Part shown: piece after piece, positions 1 through 7,400 of the stretch | Numbering within the stretch: the stretch's first letter is position 1 | Layout: each line of letters begins with the position of its first letter | Assembly (NCBI GenBank): GCA_046155725.1 | Contig: JBJXFT010000124.1 | Location: 1-15,303 of the forward strand | Source of the DNA: M3007 sp046155725 | GTDB taxonomy: Bacteria > Bacteroidota > Bacteroidia > Chitinophagales > Saprospiraceae | Direction of reading: 5' to 3' | Length of the DNA: 15,303 nt | Program-made: the position numbers and the translations under genes | Notes under the pieces: generated by a model | Database searches by the model: none | What the model was told of the DNA's origin: nothing | The model's input: only the letters and a program-made list of their open reading frames with translations

Positions 1-84
1 GCGGGGTGAGAGGGGTGAGAGGATGTGCGTGCTCTCACGCCTCTCACCTTCTCACGCCTCTCACCCCTCTCACCCCTCTCACTC
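1..84. repeat. Inverted GTGAGAGGG simple repeat
   Basis: A unit of about 9 bases, GTGAGAGGG/C, is repeated on both strands. Bases 3-22 are a perfect inverted copy of 57-76 (20-bp arms, 34-nt spacer). The units are too short and too degenerate for a CRISPR array. It looks like the low-complexity intergenic repeats that recur in Bacteroidota genomes; function unknown. It continues to the window edge, so its full extent cannot be seen. Confidence 0.8.
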
Positions 85-116
85 TTTGTTCCGGGCGGAA
101 AGGTAGGGCTGAAAAT

Positions 117-145
117 AAAAAAGCCGCACCTCTTTTGGCACGGCT
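117..145 (-). terminator. Rho-independent terminator
   Basis: On the minus strand a 9-bp stem (AGCCGTGCC with GGTGCGGCT, including two G-U pairs) closes a 6-nt loop and is followed by TTTTT. This is a good intrinsic terminator for minus-strand transcription coming from the 160-650 region, although no convincing gene is visible there. Confidence 0.7.
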
Positions 146-160
146 CGTAAAACAACAAAT

Positions 161-359
161 TATAATCCCATGAACATTTCGAGTGAAGAGGGTTCTTCGA
201 GGGGCGTTGTGTGTGGTGTGGAAAATGTGTTTAGAAAACAGGTGGAGGTGGTTTTTGTTGAGGAGCGGAAGGGATGCTTGGGAGTCTCAGGTTTAGCAAG
301 TCCTCCCACAATTAGAAGGACTTGCTCTCTCACCTGAAGTTGTATAATCCCATGAACAT
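161..359. repeat. 17-bp direct repeat pair
   Basis: TATAATCCCATGAACAT occurs at 161-177 and again at 343-359, 182 bp apart. Read on the minus strand each copy encodes Met-Phe-Met-Gly-Leu close to a stop codon, and each is followed about 15-17 nt later by a hairpin (326-295 and 145-122). This suggests a duplicated gene 3' end rather than chance, but the units are short. Confidence 0.6.
295..326. repeat. 10-bp perfect hairpin
   Basis: AGCAAGTCCT (295-304) and AGGACTTGCT (317-326) are perfect reverse complements with a 12-nt loop. There is no T-run on either side, so it is not a standard intrinsic terminator. It lies just downstream (minus strand) of the first 17-bp repeat copy. Confidence 0.6.
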
Positions 360-653
360 ATCTCTTGGCGGCAATACTTTTACTGCCACCGTTCATGTCA
401 CAAAAGTGGCAAACACAGTGCTCGCTGGGCAATTACATTTTTCAACCATTGTGAGGCATCGTGTTTTTTGAAAAAAATGGGCTTTCGGCGAGGGCTGTAG
501 TAGAATCCCCCCTTCATCCTTGCGCTAAAGTGCGGCCTTAGCCAAAATCGCAAAACCACATTTCCCAACTGTGTGAAAAATGAAAATCCAGGCCGCCCCA
601 TTTTCATCCTAAAAAAGTCTTTTTGCTGACAAGAATGCGCTCCAGCAGCCCCC

Positions 654-694
654 AAAAAAAGCGCGCCGGGCTGACAAACGGCAGCCCGGCGCGC
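654..694 (-). terminator. Strong intrinsic terminator of lipoprotein gene
   Basis: A perfect 13-bp GC-rich stem (661-673 with 682-694), 8-nt loop, followed on the minus strand by seven T (660-654). It starts 33 bases after the stop codon of the minus-strand lipoprotein gene and is a textbook Rho-independent terminator for it. Confidence 0.93.
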
Positions 695-727
695 AGGAAA
701 GGACGGGTTTGTAGAGACTGCGGCGAT

Positions 728-1762
728 TCAATATCGAAACCCAAGGGTGTCGGTAACGGTATTTACGTTCATCGAATCCACCGTCTTCACGTCAATCCTG
801 AGGTCTTCTGCAAGTGTGCGGTTTTTGGCAGTGAAGATGCCGTAGCCTTCCGAAATGTTGGTGTAATTGGGGAAAGTCTCCGCGCCTGTGATGTCAGCGT
901 TGGCAGCAGCGATTTGCAGATATTCCTTGATTTCCCGCCCGCCGCCATCCAGGATAATGTCGCAGTTCTTGAACTCGCGGTAGATATTGGAGGGTGGCTT
1001 TTGAATGTTCTGCGCCAAAAAACTATAAAAACTGGCTCTCGGAATGACCACCTTGCCCGTGTAGAAACCTCCAGAGAACACGTCATTTCTTTCGACATTC
1101 TTTGCAGCCTCCCACACCAGTTCGTGCGTGGCCGCCACAGTGCCGTTGAGAAACCTATCGTAGTATCTGATGCGGAAAGTGACATTGAAATACACCCCAT
1201 TCACATCCGTGCGCCATCTGACATCGGTGCCCAAGTTGCTGGCAAAAATAACCTTCGGCACCTGTGGCGAAAGGTCTGGCTCCAGCACGAGAAAATCGTT
1301 TGGCAGGGTAGTCTCCGCCGTCACATCGGGCCCATTGTTGTCATTGCGCTCGATGAGAAGGCGGTAAGTTTTGCCACCGTCGAGCGTAAAGCCAGCCGTC
1401 GGTTTCGCCTTGTAAAGCCAGTTGGGCTGCGTAGCAAAAACACCGCTGTCGCGGGGGTAGCCCTCCAGCGCACCGTCCACCCGTTCGAGCCGGAGGCGGT
1501 TGCTGGGGTTGTCCGTGGGCACCAGCCACACCGTGATGGCATTTTCTGGGTAATAAAGCGAATCGGCTATCCGCGCGATTACGAGGGCGCTCTTGTCAGG
1601 GTCAACGAACGCCTTTTCAATGCGCACATAGTGCGCCGAGTCTTGTGGCGAGAGGATGGCGTACACCACGGGGATATCTTTCCACGGGGCCGTCACGTCA
1701 AAATCATTGGAGCAAGCCGAGAGCAAAAGGCCAAACGGCAGCAGAAGCAGGAGTTTTTTCAT
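728..1762 (-). CDS. Uncharacterised surface lipoprotein (DUF4249-like)
   Basis: 344 aa. The first 17 residues are a lipoprotein signal: Met-Lys-Lys, a Leu-rich core, and the lipobox Leu-Ser-Ala-Cys with Cys17 as the predicted lipidated residue, followed by Ser-Asn-Asp. The mature protein has no transmembrane segment and is rich in beta-strand-like alternation. The opening after the Cys (DFDVTAPWKDIPVVYAIL) and the Tyr-rich strands resemble Bacteroidota lipoproteins of the DUF4249 type, but I am not certain of the family; no catalytic motif is visible. It has its own likely promoter (TACCTTTG at 1794-1787) and a strong terminator at 694-654, so it is probably monocistronic despite following the GH36 gene on the same strand. 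A cell-envelope location is well supported; the function is unknown. The long plus-strand frame lying over it is a GC-rich shadow. Confidence 0.88.
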   Translation of the reverse strand: MKKLLLLLPFGLLLSACSNDFDVTAPWKDIPVVYAILSPQDSAHYVRIEKAFVDPDKSALVIARIADSLYYPENAITVWLVPTDNPSNRLRLERVDGALEGYPRDSGVFATQPNWLYKAKPTAGFTLDGGKTYRLLIERNDNNGPDVTAETTLPNDFLVLEPDLSPQVPKVIFASNLGTDVRWRTDVNGVYFNVTFRIRYYDRFLNGTVAATHELVWEAAKNVERNDVFSGGFYTGKVVIPRASFYSFLAQNIQKPPSNIYREFKNCDIILDGGGREIKEYLQIAAANADITGAETFPNYTNISEGYGIFTAKNRTLAEDLRIDVKTVDSMNVNTVTDTLGFRY

Positions 1763-1786
1763 GTCTGTTGTTCAGTTAAACGTCGG

Positions 1787-1794
1787 CAAAGGTA
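1787..1794 (-). promoter_or_regulatory. Putative -7 box TACCTTTG
   Basis: The minus strand reads TACCTTTG, matching the Bacteroidota primary sigma -7 consensus TAnnTTTG, 24 nt before the lipoprotein ATG. A TTTG about 22 nt further upstream could serve as the -33 element, although the spacing is longer than usual. Confidence 0.6.
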
Positions 1795-1817
1795 CGCCCC
1801 CAACCGAGAGGCAGATC

Positions 1818-1838
1818 AAAAAGGCTTGCCAATGCAAG
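1818..1838 (-). terminator. Weak terminator after GH36 gene
   Basis: On the minus strand, CTTGC-ATTG-GCAAG is followed by CCTTTTT, a short 5-bp hairpin with a T-run just after the GH36 stop codon. It is weak, so some read-through into the lipoprotein gene is possible. Confidence 0.4.
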
Positions 1839-1844
1839 ACGATT

Positions 1845-3752
1845 TCAAGATTTCAAAACCAAGGTCTCGAAAGGACGCAATTCCGCCCGTGCACCGTTGG
1901 CGAGCGGTAGGTTTTTTACCGATTTTGTCAAATTGCACCACGCCGACCAAGAGGAGTTTTCTTGTTCAAAATCAATTTTCCAAACATCGTTTTCCAATTC
2001 AAAAACCCCTCTGATGCGGCTGCCACGCAGGGAAAGCGCATCTTCCAGTTCGGCCATCTGCTCGCTGGAATATTGGCCCACATCGTCGGAAGTAAAGAGC
2101 AGATTGCCGAGCAGGGCATTGATGGTCAAAAGCGTGTGCTGCTGGGCGGGGCTGAGTTTTTGGTTTTCGTTGCGGAGGATGAACACGTCGGGGTCGTTGT
2201 GGAAAGCCCGCCCGTTGAGTTGCCAACGGCCCAGCGTGCTGCGCAGCGAGGCCAGCGTGCCCACCCGTTCGCGGTGGCGCAGGAACGACAGCAATGGTTG
2301 CCGCCACGCCAAGTGGACATCGCCCCCGATGCGGCAATAGTCGGCCAGCCCAAAGCAGGAGCCGAGCGGTACGCCGCAAGCGAGGATGCGCCGCGAGCCG
2401 GTCAATTGGCGGAGGAACTCCATGGCCTCCCACATCACGCCGCCGCGCGTTTTGCCGGGCGGTGGCGCGAGCGCTGCGGCGAACAGGAAATCGAGTTTCA
2501 GCAATTCAAAACCCCACTTTTCCAGCACGGTGTGGAACACGCCGCTGAGATATTCGCGCACTCCTTCGTGGTAAAAATCGAGCGCGCAGTACCAGCCATG
2601 CCACATCGGGTTCCAGCCCACCCGGAGCGGTCGGCCTTTCGCGTCTTTCAGCAGCCAATCGGGGTGGCGGCGCGCGAGTTCGGATTTTGCGGAAGCCACG
2701 AATGGTGCGAGCCAAAGCCCGGGCTGCAGATTTTTCTCTTTGATTTTCAAAGCCAGGTGGCGCATCCCGTTGGGGAATGTGGGCTTCACGCTGAGCCAAT
2801 CGCCCACGGCGGTTTGCCAGCCGTCGTCTATTTGGAAGTAGGCGGCTTCTAATGGTAGCACGGCCTTTAGGCCGTCGGGACAAGGGGCGTTTACGCCCCT
2901 GTTTGATTCCTGCTGCGCCGTAAACGGCGCAAGTCCCGACGGCCTAAAGGCCGTGCTACCAGCGAACGACTCCAAATTTTTCAGCAAAACCTCCTCCGAG
3001 ATATCGGTGAAATGATTGTACCAACTAGTCCAGCCAAAAGCCAAGGGAGCCGTAGGCGGTGGCACTTGGCAGGCTTTGAAATAGGTGTCGAACAGTGCTT
3101 GCTCCTCGCCTTCGCCCACCCAAAAGTCGAGCGCGGGAAAAGAATGGCGCAGGGCAAGTCCGTCCATGTCTTTGCGCACGGTGAGGACGCCGCTTGCTTG
3201 GTCGTAAAGGAAAAGCGTGAAGCCCGTGCGCTCGTTGAGCGAGCCGAGGAAAATTGACTTTTGGCCATTGACTTTTGACTCTTGACTTTTGACCATTGAC
3301 TTTTGGCCATTGACTTTTGACCTTTGACTTTTGACTTTTGACCATTGACCAGGAGTCGTCAAATAAGTGTAGGTCCAAGAATGCAGGTAGCCGCGCCCAC
3401 GAGGAATGCCCTTGATGTGCTCGTCGCCATAAAACCCCATGTGGCGGCGGGCGATGGGACGCAGGCGGGGAATGCTGTCCGTGGCTTTCAGGGCGCGGCT
3501 TTCGCTCCAAGATTGGTAGCCGTTGGCAAAGAAGCGGGCATCGGGCGGGAGCGGGAGCTCGAACTGGATTTCCAAGCGTTGCACCGTCAGGTCTTGCTTG
3601 GGGTGAAGGAACACGGAATAGCGCGCGCCCTCCCCTACCCCACCCTCGGTGTGTTGGAAATCGGCGTAGATTTCCTCGAACGTGTTGGCGCGGTTGGGAT
3701 GGAGCTGGTGGGTTTTGCCGTTGACGGTCAGGGTGGCTTGGCGAAATCGCAT
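1845..3752 (-). CDS. GH36 alpha-galactosidase with in-frame repeat insertions
   Basis: 635 aa from the ATG at 3752. A 12-codon longer frame would use a GTG at 3788, but a TACATTTG promoter box lies inside that extension, so I prefer the ATG. No signal peptide: probably cytoplasmic hydrolysis of alpha-galactosides. The N-terminal beta-sandwich carries the family motif FANGYQSWSESR. The TIM barrel has FQIDDGW, WLAPF, and the nucleophile motif Lys-Leu-Asp-Phe (Asp421). Arg-Ile-Gly-Gly-Asp-Val supplies the probable acid/base (Asp478). Two stretches are foreign to the fold: residues about 138-166, a Lys/Ser/Val/Gln-rich translation of a TTTTGAC tandem repeat, and residues about 264-300, the translation of a REP-like palindrome placed just before the FQIDDGW strand. 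The frame stays open and all catalytic motifs survive, so the enzyme may still work, but activity is uncertain. It lies downstream of, and on the same strand as, a small HTH regulator gene. Substrate range within GH36 (galactosides, raffinose-type sugars) cannot be read from sequence alone. Confidence 0.9.
   Translation of the reverse strand: MRFRQATLTVNGKTHQLHPNRANTFEEIYADFQHTEGGVGEGARYSVFLHPKQDLTVQRLEIQFELPLPPDARFFANGYQSWSESRALKATDSIPRLRPIARRHMGFYGDEHIKGIPRGRGYLHSWTYTYLTTPGQWSKVKSQRSKVNGQKSMVKSQESKVNGQKSIFLGSLNERTGFTLFLYDQASGVLTVRKDMDGLALRHSFPALDFWVGEGEEQALFDTYFKACQVPPPTAPLAFGWTSWYNHFTDISEEVLLKNLESFAGSTAFRPSGLAPFTAQQESNRGVNAPCPDGLKAVLPLEAAYFQIDDGWQTAVGDWLSVKPTFPNGMRHLALKIKEKNLQPGLWLAPFVASAKSELARRHPDWLLKDAKGRPLRVGWNPMWHGWYCALDFYHEGVREYLSGVFHTVLEKWGFELLKLDFLFAAALAPPPGKTRGGVMWEAMEFLRQLTGSRRILACGVPLGSCFGLADYCRIGGDVHLAWRQPLLSFLRHRERVGTLASLRSTLGRWQLNGRAFHNDPDVFILRNENQKLSPAQQHTLLTINALLGNLLFTSDDVGQYSSEQMAELEDALSLRGSRIRGVFELENDVWKIDFEQENSSWSAWCNLTKSVKNLPLANGARAELRPFETLVLKS
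2853..2961. repeat. REP-like composite palindromic element inside GH36 gene
   Basis: Two perfect 29-bp inverted arms (2853-2881 and 2933-2961) enclose two further palindromes: GGGGCGT-TT-ACGCCCC at 2884-2899 and TGCGCCGT-AA-ACGGCGCA at 2914-2931. Each arm itself holds a small hairpin (ACGGCCT-TT-AGGCCGT in the left arm, with an AA centre in the right arm). The element is thus four short hairpins with TT, TT, AA, AA centres nested in one long cruciform. This is the architecture of REP/BIME or MITE elements moved by RAYT-type transposases; none is encoded in the window. No clear target-site duplication is visible. Confidence 0.88.
3253..3350. repeat. TTTTGAC/CATTGAC tandem repeat inside GH36 gene
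   Basis: About 98 bases built from 7-base TTTTGAC units mixed with GGCCATTGAC and ACCATTGAC variants. On the minus strand it encodes roughly 29 residues of Ser-Lys-Val-Lys-Ser-Gln / Val-Asn-Gly-Gln-Lys-Ser repeats at residues about 138-166 of the GH36 protein, between two strands of the N-terminal domain. Because the unit is 7 bases, gain or loss of one unit would shift the reading frame. Confidence 0.85.
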
Positions 3753-3772
3753 GGGCTGGCTGGGTTGAAGGG

Positions 3773-3780
3773 CAAATGTA
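3773..3780 (-). promoter_or_regulatory. Putative -7 box TACATTTG
   Basis: The minus strand reads TACATTTG, matching TAnnTTTG, 20 nt before the ATG at 3752. It lies inside the longest possible GH36 frame and therefore decides the start in favour of the internal ATG. No convincing -33 element is seen. Confidence 0.55.
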
Positions 3781-3854
3781 TGCCACACTGATGGGAAGCA
3801 CTCGCCGAGGGGATTTTCAGGTTGTCTTTCAGAAATCTCGCTACGGGCTTTCGG

Positions 3855-4232
3855 TCAAAGCAACTTTATGCCCCCCCCCCCCCCCCGGAACACCTCCCGC
3901 ACTTTTTTCAGGATGCGTTCTTTGATGCCTTGCGGTATCTCCGGGTCGCTGATAAGTGCGACGATAAGGCGGTCTTCTGCACTCGGCCGTTCTACCGGTT
4001 GCTGTAGAGGGAATTGCCCTGTGGCAGTATCCACTTGAAAAAGTTCAGGCAGTGTACGGCCAAAAGACTCGGCCAGCAGTTGCAATGAGGTAGTGGTGGG
4101 CGAGGTTTTGCCTTTCAGCCAAGAGCGGTAAGTACGCTCTTCTATGTGCATCCGAGTGGCCATTTCTTTTTGGTTTAAGTGTTGGGCTTTCTGGATCGCT
4201 TTGAGAATGCGGGAGATGTCGGGCGATTGCAT
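3855..4232 (-). CDS. Small XRE-family HTH regulator ending in poly-Gly
   Basis: 125 aa. Residues about 6-65 form a Cro/C1-type HTH: a first helix around ISRILKAIQKAQ, then the QKEMATRM helix and the recognition helix around EERTYRSWLKG, followed by SPTTTSLQLLAESFG, the usual trailing helices. Residues 66-115 are a linker plus a charged helical segment with no known domain. The gene ends in five Gly codons and IKLL, produced by 16 consecutive G on the coding strand. One G fewer would give Gly-Ala-stop; one more would give a tail of ten residues (His-Lys-Val-Ala-Leu-Thr-Glu-Ser-Pro). The HTH is untouched by such changes. It is divergent from the metalloprotease gene, with three palindromes between them that are good candidates for its operators. 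The role as a local regulator is inference; targets and ligand are unknown. Confidence 0.85.
   Translation of the reverse strand: MQSPDISRILKAIQKAQHLNQKEMATRMHIEERTYRSWLKGKTSPTTTSLQLLAESFGRTLPELFQVDTATGQFPLQQPVERPSAEDRLIVALISDPEIPQGIKERILKKVREVFRGGGGGIKLL
3871..3886. repeat. 16-base poly(C)/poly(G) tract
   Basis: Sixteen consecutive C on the plus strand (G in the coding sense of the HTH gene), covering its last codons. Such tracts slip during replication and are classic contingency loci. The length may also be misread by sequencing, so 16 should be treated as approximate. Confidence 0.85.
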
Positions 4233-4269
4233 GAGGTCGGGTTTTGATGAAGAGAAGCTGGCTGATGAA

Positions 4270-4331
4270 GGAAAACCATTTCCGATTTGGCGCAGAAGCG
4301 GAAAACCATTTCTGGCACATCGGAAATTTCC
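4270..4331. promoter_or_regulatory. Three helically phased GGAAA/TTTCC palindromes
   Basis: GGAAA-ACCA-TTTCC at 4270-4283, the same sequence with the last base changed at 4300-4313, and GGAAATTTCC without spacer at 4322-4331. The first two share the direct repeat GGAAAACCATTTC. Centres are 30 and 20 bp apart, so all three face the same side of the helix. They sit between the divergent HTH and metalloprotease genes, upstream of the protease -7 box, and are probable operators, perhaps bound by the HTH protein (inference). Confidence 0.55.
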
Positions 4332-4359
4332 TGTCTAAAACGTGCGAATCTTGGGCGGG

Positions 4360-4367
4360 TATCTTTG
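4360..4367 (+). promoter_or_regulatory. Putative -7 box TATCTTTG
   Basis: TATCTTTG matches TAnnTTTG. It lies 91 nt before the metalloprotease ATG, giving a leader of about 85 nt. A 10-bp palindrome GCAACGTTGC (4372-4381) lies at the expected transcript start. No clear -33 element. Confidence 0.5.
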
Positions 4368-4458
4368 TGGGGCAACGTTGCAAAGAGGCGAAGCCTGAGC
4401 CTCCAGCAAAAATCAGGCACGAATTTCCACAAACTTCTTTCATTCACCAACCGATTCT

Positions 4459-7400
4459 ATGTTAAACTTCTTTTTCTTTCAGCGCGGAGTTTCCTCCGTG
4501 AGACCCCTCGCGGTGCTGGTCTTGCTACTGTGCTTTGGCTTACAGCAGGGGCAGGGGCAGGGTGCTCCGTTTCAGTGTTTCTCAACCAGCGGAACTTCCT
4601 CTGCAGATTGCGGCGCGCTGTCCAACTATGTCCCGACCGCCAGCACCCCGGTAAAAACCGTCAAAATCGCTTTCCATGTTATGCAAAGAGAGCTGCCCTA
4701 CCCGAAGGACAATTTTGACGAGAACATTGCCGCCGATGTTGCCTACTTGAGCGACCTGTATGCCCGCATCAACTCGCTCTTCTCAAACTGTAATGTGCTG
4801 TGGTGCAATTGCGCTTACCAAGGCACGGGTTACACCAGAGATTCTCGAATCCAGTTTGAACTTGTTGGCACCTATTATCACCGAGACAACGCGGGGTACA
4901 TCAACGAAGATGGGACGTACGCCAACACCTACTGTATTGACAACTACGGTATCTGCAAAGATGAAGTCCTCAACGTGTTCTTTTGCCAGATACCCGACGG
5001 CACAACTGGCTATGGCCCTCCATCCCATGTGATGATCTTCAACCAATACAATGAATATCTTAACGCCCCAGGAGGAGCATGGGGCGGTGGAAATCTGATC
5101 GGGCACGAATTCGGCCATGTGTTTGGCCTCGGGCATTCATTTTGCGGCCTATTCTCCGATATGTGCCAAAGTGAAACCCAAGATTGTGTGGGCGATTTTT
5201 GTCCAAACCCTGAAACGGATTGCACATGCGGGAACAACATGATGAGCTACTCCAGGATCAACGACTTCATCTCCCCTTTGCAAATGGCTCAAATGCACAA
5301 AACCTTGACGCTGGGCGCCGTTTCCAAATACCTCAAAACGGAATACACCGCAAGCCAAGATTTGGTCATTGCTACTCCAACTATCTGGGACTACAGCCGA
5401 GTGGTTTTCGGCAACGTAAACATCAAGCCCGGAGCCTCTTTGACCATTGTGTGCAGAACCATCATGGCAAAAGGTGCCCGGATAGTCGTGGAGCGAGGGG
5501 CAAGGCTCATTGTAGATGGCGCCACAATCACCACCAAAGGCCCCACCCGCACCACTTGCAATGGGCAGACCAAGACCGAGCGATGGACCGGAATAGAGGT
5601 CTGGGGCAATACCGCTGTGGCATCAACGCCTGCAATGCTGGAGGAAGGCTACCCCTTGGCAAATGCCGACCCAGGGGTGGTGACCCTCAAAAACGGAGCG
5701 GTGATCGAGAATGCCCAAATCGGCATATTTGGGCAGCAGAGAGCAACTCCTTGGGAAGTACAACTGCTCCATTTTGGCGGCCTGATTTCTGTCAACAACG
5801 CCATCTTCCGCAATTGCCGTAAGGGTGTGGAATATGGCGCCTACGAACCGATAACTGTGAGCTCAAGTTTTAAGGCTTGTACTTTCGAGCAGACTTTTCT
5901 GGGCACATCGGTTGCCAACCCGGTGAAAACCTACGAGGGGGTGACCTCTTGGCAGGTGAGCGGGATGCTCTTTAGCGATGCCTGCAACTTCAAAAACCTT
6001 GAGCGCGGCCTCGTACTGGGAAATGCCACGGCGACGGTGTTAGGCTCCACTTTTACGCTCAACAAATATGCCGTAGAGGCAGGGATGGCCGCCCCTACGG
6101 CCAACAAGAAGACGTTTATAGGGGGCGCAGGAAACAATGGCAATACCTTCAAGTACTGCGACTGGTGTGTATCTGCCAAGTCCTATGGTTTCTTGATCGT
6201 GTACAACAACCTGATGGAGGACTGCTACAATGGGGTGACGCTACAAGGCACGAGCATCTACAAAATCGAGGAAAACGAGTTCAGAAATACCACGATCAAC
6301 GGCAATCCAGCCTTTCTGGCTGGGGTAGCACTCTTTCAATCGGGCGAAGCTGGTGTCAACTCCATCTACTGCAATGAATACAATACAGTAGGGATAGGCA
6401 GTCAAGACCCCTTGATCAAAGAAGGTGTTTTTGTCGGCGGCAACAACAACGGCACCTACTGGTATGCCAACAAATTTGATTGCTGGTACGATGTCCGGCT
6501 TTCGCATCTGGCCAATGATAACGACCCCGCCAACCCTTACAAAGGCGAACTGCCAGACCAAGGCGGAATTGGCAACCCGGTTTACAACGAATTCACCGAC
6601 TATGCCATTGGAGATCATAAGGCGGAGATTTTCACCCCTGATCCTCTTTCCAATAATTCGGAAAGCTTCACATACTATCCGCCGACGACTAATTGCCTGT
6701 CTCAACTTTTACCACGCTGCCCGATACAAGGCACCTGTTCAAGTGTTTGTAGTAAATATAAGTTTAGAAACATTGGACAAGATCAGCCATTGAATCCTCC
6801 AATCTGCTCTTTTGGTCCTATTGACGGTTTATTGCAGCCCGGCGACTGCCGCACCCGAGGGTGCTTGGCGCAGTATTACATCCAGATCGGTCAGTTGGAT
6901 TACCAGATCGCACAAGGAGGCGGTGTTTCGGCCATTCAGGAACGCAAATATGTAAACAGCAAGAAGATGGCTTTGCTGCACCACCTGACGGATTCCTTGT
7001 ATGCCGCGAACAACCTCAGCGAGGTGGCGCTGCTCTGGGCCGCCGACCCGGAGCAGTTTAGCAGGGAGGCTTTGGTCGGGCTGCGCTTGCAGACCAAGGA
7101 CTACGCCGGTGCGGCGCAATTGCTCGCCAATTACCCAAGCGCAGACCCGGAAGATGCCCGATTCAAATTGATCCAAACGGTGAACTTAAACCGACTGGCT
7201 GCGGGCAACACCTTTGTACTTTCGGCGCAGGACTCCACATCGCTGTATGCAATCGCCAAGAGTTACTCCGCCCAAGCCGGGTATGCCCAAACCTTGCTTT
7301 GGGTGCTCCATGGGGCTATGTTTGAACCCATTATCCCGCCCTTGCCAGCCGAACCTGAAGAGAGAAGCGGAGAAATGCTCTCCAAGTTGCAGGCCGCGTC

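Larger units (their letters stand above)
146..652. other. Gene-poor region, possible gene remnants
   Basis: About 500 bases without a convincing gene. A 90-codon minus-strand frame (432-160) has no recognisable domain and a low-complexity Thr/Ser/Pro composition. It ends in Met-Phe-Met-Gly-Leu-stop, and an almost identical reading with a few more residues and a stop occurs in another frame near 334-360. The region holds the 17-bp direct repeat and the 10-bp hairpin listed separately. It also holds an 8-bp inverted repeat (ATGAAAAT at 580-587, ATTTTCAT at 600-607). It may be the decayed 3' ends of duplicated small genes reading to the minus-strand terminator at 117-145, but I cannot assign any product. 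Confidence 0.4.

Noticed and set aside
1..84. Possible CRISPR-like array
   Set aside because: The units are only about 9 bases and lack unique spacers of regular size; it is a simple inverted repeat.
398..655. 85-codon minus-strand frame
   Set aside because: It starts within the terminator T-run region of the lipoprotein gene, shows no domain, and overlaps the other candidate frame; no support for coding.
623..2014. 463-codon plus-strand open frame
   Set aside because: It lies over the antisense of the lipoprotein gene and the end of the GH36 gene, has no recognisable domain, and crosses a strong terminator. The minus-strand reading has a lipobox, promoter and terminator.
3753..3788. Extended GTG start for the GH36 gene
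   Set aside because: The TACATTTG -7 box lies inside this extension and the residues before the internal ATG do not resemble the family N-terminus.
3025..3801. 258-codon minus-strand frame overlapping the GH36 gene
   Set aside because: It is a shifted frame of the GH36 coding sequence with Pro/Arg/His-rich low-complexity translation; the GH36 frame contains all family motifs.
5100..5260. Cys-rich stretch in the metalloprotease as a separate zinc-finger domain
   Set aside because: The protein is exported, the Cys lie between the zinc-binding helix and the Met-turn, and disulfides are the simpler explanation.
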